Made by a program: the position numbers and the translations under genes
The notes under the pieces: model-generated
Seen by the model: the letters and a program-made list of their open reading frames with translations, nothing else
What the model was told of the DNA's origin: nothing
The model's database searches: none
Origin: Thermodesulfovibrio sp.
GTDB taxonomy: Bacteria > Nitrospirota > Thermodesulfovibrionia > Thermodesulfovibrionales > JdFR-85
Length of the DNA stretch: 12,570 bases
NCBI GenBank assembly: GCA_027050975.1
Contig: JALUAR010000168.1
Coordinates: 1-12,570 of the forward strand
Direction of reading: 5' to 3'
Shown: one piece after another, positions 8,027 through 12,570 of the stretch
Layout of the letters: each line of letters opens with the position of its first letter
Numbering within the stretch: the stretch's first letter is position 1

Positions 8027-8049
8027 GGCAGGGGCATTAATACCCTGCC
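8027..8049. other. Stem-loop between amtB and the amidotransferase gene
   Basis: GGCAGGG (8027-8033) and CCCTGCC (8043-8049) form a seven-base perfect GC-rich stem with a nine-base loop. It lies downstream of amtB in the minus-strand direction. No T-run follows directly on either strand, so it is not a convincing intrinsic terminator. It may still end or stabilise the glnK-amtB transcript. Confidence 0.4.
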
Positions 8050-8092
8050 ATTATTCTACACCATCAAACATGATTATTTGTATTGGACTTCA

Positions 8093-9403
8093 TTAAAAGA
8101 AGTATCCCTCTTCACCATGCTGGGTAACATCGAGCCCCTGGATCTCCTCTTCCTCTCGCACCCTGAGTCCAACCACAAAATCTATAATCTTCAAGAGCAC
8201 GACACTTACTACAAAGGAATATACAGCCACAAAGGCAACGCCACCAAGCTGAACAAAGAACTGATTTGCATTTCCATAAAAGAGACCGTTTGCTCCACCC
8301 GAGTTAATGGCAAGTGAGGCAAACAATCCTGCACTGATAGTACCTATGGCTCCACCAACTCCGTGCACACCGAAGGCATCCAGGGAGTCATCATAACCTA
8401 ACTTTGTCTTAGCATTCAGAGCTGTGTAACAAAACAGGCCAGCTGCCACACCGATTATAAGCGCTGCCATAGGGCTGACAAAGCCGGCAGCCGGTGTGAT
8501 GGTTGCAAGCCCCGCTATCGCACCAGTTGCCGCACCAAACATCGTGGGCTTACCGTGATGTATCCACTCGATAATCATCCATGTAAGTGTTGCAGCAACA
8601 GCAGCCGTGTGAGTTGTCACAAAGGCAACGGTACTCAGTTCACCCGAGGAAAGAGCACTGCCTGCATTGAACCCGAACCAACCAAACCAGAGAAGCCCCG
8701 CTCCGAGCACCGTCATTGGCAGGTTATGCGGAGTCATCTGCTCCACCAGGTAGCCCTTTCTGCGACCGATGATAAGGGCTGCGGCGAGGGCTGAGATTCC
8801 AGAGGTTACATGCACCACTATACCTCCTGCAAAGTCCAGGACACCGAGAGATCCAAGCCATCCGCCACCCCAAATCCAGTGAGCCACAGGATCGTATACA
8901 AAGGTTGACCAGAGAAGAATGAATATCACATAGGCAGAAAACTTCATCCTTTCAGCAAAGGCACCACTGATAAGAGCAGGGGTAATTACGGCAAACATCG
9001 CCTGGTATATCATGAATGCCAGATGGGGCACTGTTGGAGCATAATCGCTTGGCGCCACACCAACACCCTTTAGCCCAATCCAGTCTAAGCCTCCGATTAT
9101 TCCCTTTATGTCCGGACCGAAGGACAGGGTATAGCCGATAAGCACCCATTGTATGCTAATTACGGCAATAGCAATAAAACTGTGCATAATGGTACCAAGG
9201 ACATTTTTCCTCCTGACCATGCCACCGTAAAAAAGTGCCAACCCTGGAGTCATAAGCATTACGAGGGCAGCTGAAACCAGTATCCAGGCAGTATCTCCAG
9301 GATCTACCTTTGCAGCATCTGCTGCAAATGCAGAGTTTGAAAGCATCAAAAGCATCACAGGTAGAAAAACGGTGATTCCTTTGAGTACTCTCGTATTCAT
9401 CAT
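8093..9403 (-). CDS. amtB: AmtB ammonium transporter
   Basis: AmtB is a trimeric inner-membrane channel for ammonium uptake. The 436-residue product starts with a signal peptide (likely cut after AFA, about residue 27) and continues with 11 hydrophobic helices. Pore residues are present: the twin His H198 and H347, D190 in LDFAGG, the gate F137 and F245, and the recruitment residues W178 and S249. The position equal to Phe103 of E. coli is Tyr133. The C-terminal tail carries the GLRVREEEEIQGLD...HGEEGY motif that contacts GlnK. The start overlaps the glnK stop as ATGA, with GGGAGG four bases before it; ATG 9400 is an alternative. Transport is expected to be blocked by GlnK when nitrogen is ample (family knowledge). 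Confidence 0.97.
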   Translation of the reverse strand: MMNTRVLKGITVFLPVMLLMLSNSAFAADAAKVDPGDTAWILVSAALVMLMTPGLALFYGGMVRRKNVLGTIMHSFIAIAVISIQWVLIGYTLSFGPDIKGIIGGLDWIGLKGVGVAPSDYAPTVPHLAFMIYQAMFAVITPALISGAFAERMKFSAYVIFILLWSTFVYDPVAHWIWGGGWLGSLGVLDFAGGIVVHVTSGISALAAALIIGRRKGYLVEQMTPHNLPMTVLGAGLLWFGWFGFNAGSALSSGELSTVAFVTTHTAAVAATLTWMIIEWIHHGKPTMFGAATGAIAGLATITPAAGFVSPMAALIIGVAAGLFCYTALNAKTKLGYDDSLDAFGVHGVGGAIGTISAGLFASLAINSGGANGLFYGNANQFFVQLGGVAFVAVYSFVVSVVLLKIIDFVVGLRVREEEEIQGLDVTQHGEEGYFF

Positions 9404-9738
9404 ATAGCCTCCCTTCCTCTTTCACCAGTTCTTATTCTGACTACATCCTGAAGGTTATATATGAAGATCTTGCCGTCTCCTATCTCACCTGTTCTTGCAG
9501 CCTCCTGAATGGCATTAACTACATCTTCAAGTTTATCCTCAGTCACTGCCACCTCTATCTTAACCTTTGGCAGAAACTGAACCTCGTACTCAACTCCTCT
9601 GTAAACCTCGAGATGTCCTTTCTGTCTGCCGAACCCCTTTACCTCGATCACCGTCATACCCTGTACGCCTATCTCTGTCAAAGCCTTTCTTACTTCATCA
9701 AGCCTGAAGTGCTTGATGACAGCCGAGATCATCTTCAT
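9400..9738 (-). CDS. glnK: GlnK/GlnB-type PII nitrogen regulatory protein
   Basis: PII proteins are trimeric sensors of 2-oxoglutarate, ATP/ADP and, through uridylylation, glutamine; a GlnK encoded beside amtB normally docks on and closes AmtB. The 112-residue product has the full T-loop, with GRQKGH at 37-42 and YRGVEY at 46-51, so the uridylylation site Tyr51 is kept. A KVKIEV strand follows, and the C-terminal TGEIGDGKIF segment (about 83-92) is the PII signature. GGAGG precedes ATG 9738 with good spacing. The four-base overlap with amtB points to coupled translation in a glnK-amtB operon. Confidence 0.97.
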   Translation of the reverse strand: MKMISAVIKHFRLDEVRKALTEIGVQGMTVIEVKGFGRQKGHLEVYRGVEYEVQFLPKVKIEVAVTEDKLEDVVNAIQEAARTGEIGDGKIFIYNLQDVVRIRTGERGREAI

Positions 9739-9781
9739 GACTTTATCCTCCTTATAGGTAATTGGTTGCCGTTTGCCTGCT

Positions 9782-9811
9782 ATTAAAAAATATTTCCGAC
9801 AATTTTGTCAA
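9782..9811 (-). promoter_or_regulatory. Possible sigma70-type promoter for glnK-amtB
   Basis: On the minus strand TTGACA (complement of 9806-9811) is followed after 18 bases by TTTAAT (complement of 9782-9787), about 44 bases before the glnK start. A GACAA-AA-TTGTC inverted repeat (9798-9809) overlaps the -35 box and could be an operator. No clear sigma54 site (GG and GC ten bases apart in context) was found. This is a consensus match judged by eye. Confidence 0.4.
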
Positions 9812-9879
9812 TATTTGGTATTTGTTGATGTGTGGAGGGGTAGATGGATTGGTGGTTGGTTTAAACTCAACAAACTCCA

Positions 9880-9905
9880 TAACGCAATAAACACAAATAA
9901 CGCAA
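9880..9905. repeat. Direct repeat of TAACGCAA upstream of the small membrane protein gene
   Basis: TAACGCAA occurs at 9880-9887 and again at 9898-9905, so the copies start 18 bases apart, just upstream of the TATAAT at 9912. The spacing is a little under two helical turns. They could be paired activator or repressor sites, or chance in an A-rich tract. Confidence 0.3.
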
Positions 9906-9911
9906 ATGATG

Positions 9912-9917
9912 TATAAT
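9912..9917 (+). promoter_or_regulatory. Perfect TATAAT -10 box just before the ATG at 9926
   Basis: TATAAT lies eight bases upstream of ATG 9926. Transcription from this box would begin at about 9924-9926, giving a leaderless or nearly leaderless mRNA. This fits the absence of any purine-rich ribosome binding site before that ATG. There is no good -35 hexamer at 16-18 bases, so an activator at the TAACGCAA repeats may be needed. Confidence 0.4.
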
Positions 9918-9925
9918 TTTTAGTA

Positions 9926-10312
9926 ATGAACAAACATCGTCCACATATTCTGCCAAGATATGTTATTTACGGTTTTTTTGTTCTGGGGCTTTTGTCTGCA
10001 ATAGCCTTCAGGTCAATCATTGTCTTCCAGCACCTGGAGCCCGGATGGGTCAGACCGGTGTGGTATCTCGGGGTGGTAGGGTACCTCTTTTTCTTTCTCT
10101 ACAGATACTCCATAAGCAGGAAAAGAAAGCGGGCAATAGCTGAATATGAATTAATAGAGAAGGTCAAGGCCAATGCATGTTTAACAGACGAAGACAGGGA
10201 GGTAGTGGTCTATCTCCTGTCTTCCTTAAAGAAGTCCATGGAGGATGTTAATTATTTTATTATCTTCATTCTGTCCATCGTTGCCATAGCAATAGATCTG
10301 ATGTTAAGCTAA
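9926..10312 (+). CDS. Small membrane protein of unknown function
   Basis: I do not recognise this 128-residue product. It has a basic N-terminus, hydrophobic segments at about residues 12-32 and 44-60, a strongly basic cytoplasmic-type stretch (SISRKRKRA, about 63-71), a charged helical region (about 72-108), and a last hydrophobic segment (about 109-127) ending close to the C-terminus. That suggests three membrane spans around a polar loop of about 48 residues. The gene stands alone on the plus strand, divergent from glnK and convergent with hisB (10 bases between the stops). No Shine-Dalgarno sequence precedes the ATG, but the hydrophobic pattern and clean reading frame support a real gene. 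No enzyme motifs are visible. Confidence 0.7.
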   Translation: MNKHRPHILPRYVIYGFFVLGLLSAIAFRSIIVFQHLEPGWVRPVWYLGVVGYLFFFLYRYSISRKRKRAIAEYELIEKVKANACLTDEDREVVVYLLSSLKKSMEDVNYFIIFILSIVAIAIDLMLS

Positions 10313-10322
10313 TTAGATACTA

Positions 10323-10901
10323 TTAAAGCCTGCCCTTGGTGGACGGCACTTTTTTTGATTCCACCGTAGTGGCTTCTTTCAATGCCCGTCCGAAGGCCTT
10401 GAATATTGCCTCGTATATATGGTGCAAGTCTCTTCCATGTTGAAGGATTATATGCAGATTCATCCTTGCATTGTTTGTAAGGGAAAGGAAAAAATCCTCA
10501 AAAAGGGAAACCGGCAGGTCTTTAAGTGTTCCTCTTCTTTTTCCGACCTTATAGACCAGATATGGTCTACCGCTCAGATCGATCACAACTTCTGCAAGGC
10601 TTTCATCCATAGGGACCTTGGCAAAACCGAACCTTCTGATGCCCAGTCTCTCTCCAAGGGCCTCGTCAATAGCCTTACCTATGGTTATGCCGAGGTCCTC
10701 CATAAGGTGATGATAATCTATCTCGATATCACCCTTTGCTTTAACGGAAAGGTCAATTCCACCGTGATAACTCATAAGTGAAAGCATATGATCCATAAAC
10801 GGAATCGATGTATCAATCTTATATGTTCCTTTACCATCAAGATTGATATTCACCTGTATATCTGTCTCTTTTGTCTGTCTGTTAACCTTGGCCTTTCTCA
10901 T
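10323..10901 (-). CDS. hisB: HisB, imidazoleglycerol-phosphate dehydratase
   Basis: This enzyme converts imidazoleglycerol phosphate to imidazoleacetol phosphate in histidine synthesis and uses Mn bound by repeated His/Glu motifs. The 192-residue, dehydratase-only form shows FMDHML (35-40), DYHHLMED (62-69), the second metal motif HHIYEAIFKAFGRAL (160-174), and the terminal VPSTKG (185-190). There is no histidinol phosphatase domain as in the enterobacterial fusion. GAGGAGG precedes ATG 10901. No other his gene is in the window. It lies downstream of serS across a repeat-rich gap, so its promoter is unclear. Confidence 0.96.
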   Translation of the reverse strand: MRKAKVNRQTKETDIQVNINLDGKGTYKIDTSIPFMDHMLSLMSYHGGIDLSVKAKGDIEIDYHHLMEDLGITIGKAIDEALGERLGIRRFGFAKVPMDESLAEVVIDLSGRPYLVYKVGKRRGTLKDLPVSLFEDFFLSLTNNARMNLHIILQHGRDLHHIYEAIFKAFGRALKEATTVESKKVPSTKGRL

Positions 10902-10942
10902 CCATACCTCCTCTTATCTGGGACACTATCACCCCTCAGTTG

Positions 10943-10960
10943 AAGACTCCATCATACCAC
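10943..10960 (+). repeat. First copy of the AGACTCCATCATACCAC repeat
   Basis: The 18 bases AAGACTCCATCATACCAC are identical to 11141-11158 in the same orientation. The 17-base core occurs inverted at 11031-11047. This copy lies 42 bases upstream of the hisB start and is separated from the inverted copy by a 70-base AT-rich stretch. Confidence 0.85.
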
Positions 10961-11057
10961 TACAGCGGAGTTTTGTTTATTAATATTACCCAAATCTAGC
11001 CGTAACGATAACGGTCAATCGCTGGAAGGGGTGGTATGATGGAGTCTGAACGGATTT

Positions 11058-11100
11058 GAATTTTTCATAAAACTCACCTGGAGGGTGAGTTGAAAAATTC
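11058..11100 (-). terminator. Two-part hairpin inside the repeat element, weak terminator for serS
   Basis: The outer stem pairs GAATTTTTCA (11058-11067) with TGAAAAATTC (11091-11100); the inner stem pairs ACTCACC (11072-11078) with GGTGAGT (11084-11090), with a four-base bulge and a five-base loop. On the minus strand the inner stem is followed by TTTTA, so it could end the serS transcript, though the T-run is short. The structure is certain as base pairing; its role is inferred. Confidence 0.4.
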
Positions 11101-11101
11101 C

Positions 11102-11130
11102 CTCGGAGGCGGACAGGGATGTCCGCCGAG
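11102..11130. repeat. GC-rich hairpin inside the repeat element
   Basis: GGCGGACA (11108-11115) and TGTCCGCC (11120-11127) form a perfect eight-base stem with a GGGA loop. CTC (11102-11104) and GAG (11128-11130) can extend it across a three-base bulge. No T-run follows on either strand, so it is not a standard terminator on its own. Confidence 0.6.
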
Positions 11131-11197
11131 AATGACGTGCAAGACTCCATCATACCACCCCTTTTGCATCCTTATCAAATATAATTACCATCCGGAT

Positions 11198-12463
11198 TCA
11201 CCGTATTACATCCACTCCCATATAAGGCCTGAGGGCCTCTGGCACAACAACAGAACCATCCTTTTGCTGATAATTCTCAAGTATGGCTACCACGGTTCTC
11301 CCGATTGCAAGACCGGAGCCATTTAAGGTATGAACAAACTCCGTGCCTTTTTTGCCTGTCCTCCTGAAGCGTATATTTGCCCTCCGTGCCTGGTAATCCT
11401 CGAAGTTGGAGCAGGAGGATATCTCTCTGTAGCGGCCCTGTCCCGGAAGCCAAACCTCTATGTCATATGTTTTGGATGCAGAAAAACCAAGATCTCCTGT
11501 ACAGAGCACCACCACCCTGTAAGGCAGCCCTAACCTCTGGAGAATATCCTCTGCATCCCTTGTAAGGGCTTCAAGTTCATCATATGAGTTCTCGGGTTTG
11601 ACAAATTTTACTAACTCCACTTTATTGAACTGGTGTTGTCTTATAAGCCCCCTTGTATCTTTCCCGTATGATCCTGCCTCCCTCCTGAAACAGGGAGTAT
11701 AGGCTGTGTAATAAATTGGCAGATCCTCCTCTTTGAGAATCTCTTCCCTGTGAATGTTCGTGACCGGAACCTCAGCCGTTGGAATCAAATAGAGTTCAGG
11801 CTCCACGGTTCTGAAAAGATCCTGAGCAAACTTGGGTAACTGGCCGGTACCGGTCATGGTTTCACGATTCACCAGAATCGGGGGAAAGATCTCCTTGTAC
11901 CCTTTCTCTGTGTTAAGGTCGAGCATGAAATTCATCAATGCCCTTTCAAGTTTTGCCCCCAGCCCCTTCATAAGCGAAAAACGGGCACCGGCAATCTTGG
12001 AAGCCCTCTGGAAATCGATTATATCAAGAGCCTCTGCAATGTCCCAATGATTCAGTGGCTGGAAATCAAACTCACGAGGCTCACCCCACCTTCTAACCTC
12101 CACGTTGTCTTCTTCATCCTCTCCAACTGGAACAGAACTGTGCGGAATATTAGGAATGTTAAGAAGCACATCCCTGATTTTTTCCTGAACCTCCCTGAGT
12201 TCCTCCTCAATTGCCTTTATTTTGCCTGAAACAACCTTCATCTCTTCTATCAGGGCTGTGGCATCCTCTCCGGCCCTTTTCAGTTCCCCTATCTTTTCCG
12301 AGACGGTATTTCTCCTGTTTCTTAGTTCCTCCACCTCCTGAATCAGGGATCTTCTTTGTTCATCAAGATCCCTGAAGTCGTTAATCCCGATATCGTATCC
12401 CCTCTTTTTGAGGGCATCCTCTACCAGCTGGATATTATCCCTTACAAACTTTGGATCAAGCAT
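11198..12463 (-). CDS. serS: SerS, seryl-tRNA synthetase
   Basis: SerS charges tRNA-Ser, and tRNA-Sec if present, with serine. The 421-residue product has the N-terminal two-helix coiled coil that grips the long variable arm of the tRNA (about residues 30-100), then the class II catalytic core: motif 1 around 187-197, the serine-pocket TAEVP (229-233), motif 2 FRREAGSYGKDTRGL (259-273), ISSCSNFEDYQARR (348-361), and motif 3 GSGLAIGRT with R389. The length is normal and nothing is missing. AAGGAGTG precedes ATG 12463. A TATAAT box lies 35 bases upstream. Confidence 0.97.
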   Translation of the reverse strand: MLDPKFVRDNIQLVEDALKKRGYDIGINDFRDLDEQRRSLIQEVEELRNRRNTVSEKIGELKRAGEDATALIEEMKVVSGKIKAIEEELREVQEKIRDVLLNIPNIPHSSVPVGEDEEDNVEVRRWGEPREFDFQPLNHWDIAEALDIIDFQRASKIAGARFSLMKGLGAKLERALMNFMLDLNTEKGYKEIFPPILVNRETMTGTGQLPKFAQDLFRTVEPELYLIPTAEVPVTNIHREEILKEEDLPIYYTAYTPCFRREAGSYGKDTRGLIRQHQFNKVELVKFVKPENSYDELEALTRDAEDILQRLGLPYRVVVLCTGDLGFSASKTYDIEVWLPGQGRYREISSCSNFEDYQARRANIRFRRTGKKGTEFVHTLNGSGLAIGRTVVAILENYQQKDGSVVVPEALRPYMGVDVIR

Positions 12464-12498
12464 ATAGCACTCCTTTTAAACACTAAAGTAAATGTAAC

Positions 12499-12504
12499 AT
12501 TATA
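12499..12504 (-). promoter_or_regulatory. Probable -10 box of the serS promoter
   Basis: The minus strand reads TATAAT here, 35 bases upstream of the serS ATG, in an AT-rich region. A TTGAGA about 20 bases further upstream is the best -35 candidate, but the spacing is longer than usual. The distance to the start codon leaves a short leader containing AAGGAG. Confidence 0.4.
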
Positions 12505-12554
12505 CAAAATTAATAGCATTTCTTTCTCAATGGTTGTTAATCTCCAGATTGACT

Positions 12555-12566
12555 GACAGGACTGTC
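12555..12566. repeat. Short inverted repeat at the right edge
   Basis: GACAG-GA-CTGTC is a five-base perfect inverted repeat a few bases from the window end. It may be part of a terminator or operator of a neighbour outside the window. Too little sequence is visible to judge. Confidence 0.25.
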
Positions 12567-12570
12567 GAAC

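Larger units (their letters stand above)
11026..11163. repeat. 138-bp element with 22-bp perfect inverted terminal repeats
   Basis: Positions 11026-11047 and 11142-11163 are exact reverse complements over 22 bases. The 94 bases between them hold two further hairpins, so almost the whole element can fold. It has no open reading frame and no obvious target-site duplication. This fits a MITE-like or REP/BIME-type palindromic element, or a structured RNA in the serS-hisB transcript. The inner part read on the minus strand contains GTCATTCTCGG, the style of dispersed palindromic repeats in many bacterial genomes. Confidence 0.6.

Noticed and set aside
7972..8037. N-terminal extension of the amidotransferase
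   Set aside because: The added residues precede a strong ribosome binding site and the natural domain start at 7971, and they are not part of the fold.
8093..9403. Several long ORFs on the opposite strand or other frames of amtB, serS and bamA
   Set aside because: They are antisense or frame shadows of well-supported genes, with no family motifs or start signals of their own.
9834..9864. Six-codon ORF MDWWLV preceded by GGAGGGG, resembling a leader peptide
   Set aside because: No tryptophan gene or attenuator structure follows; the following gene has its own TATAAT. Likely chance.
10943..11163. CRISPR array reading of the three repeat copies
   Set aside because: Copies are in alternating orientation with unequal 70- and 94-base gaps, and there are no cas genes.

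Overview
This 12.6 kb window comes from a Gram-negative bacterium of moderate GC that makes lipid A. It carries bamA-skp-lpxD-fabZ-lpxA-lpxI, and LpxI is the UDP-2,3-diacylglucosamine hydrolase used by many lineages that lack LpxH. Gene order and protein style suggest Nitrospirota or a deltaproteobacterium-like (Desulfobacterota) lineage. That placement is an inference; no rRNA or other lineage marker is present. The window may be a whole metagenomic contig, because its left end looks foreign or chimeric.

Layout. Positions 1-385 are non-coding, rich in CA/GT dinucleotides, and unlike everything else here. From about 386 the plus strand carries a tight outer-membrane/lipid A cluster: a 5'-truncated bamA, skp (ompH), lpxD, fabZ, lpxA and lpxI. 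It runs on through a TorD/DmsD-like chaperone gene and two small ATP synthase accessory genes (atpZ and atpI), ending at 7261. From skp onward neighbouring genes overlap or lie 1-2 bases apart, so translational coupling is likely. The F1Fo subunits expected after atpI are absent; a convergent gene follows 23 bases later.

Positions 7285-9738 are minus-strand and nitrogen-related: glnK and amtB overlap by four bases, followed by a class-I glutamine amidotransferase-like gene. A plus-strand gene for an unrecognised small membrane protein (9926-10312) starts just after a TATAAT box and may give a leaderless mRNA. The right end is minus-strand: serS (11198-12463), then hisB (10323-10901) downstream of it.

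The serS-hisB gap holds the most unusual DNA in the window: three copies of one 17-bp sequence in alternating orientation. Two of them form 22-bp perfect inverted repeats around a pair of hairpins. This could be a small miniature (MITE-like) element or a switchable RNA structure.

The genes are mostly conserved housekeeping genes. I see no convincing new multi-gene system. The points worth a second look are the serS-hisB repeat element, the palindrome before skp, the TorD-like gene inside a lipid A/ATP synthase operon, the split-off atpZ-atpI pair, and the left-end junction.
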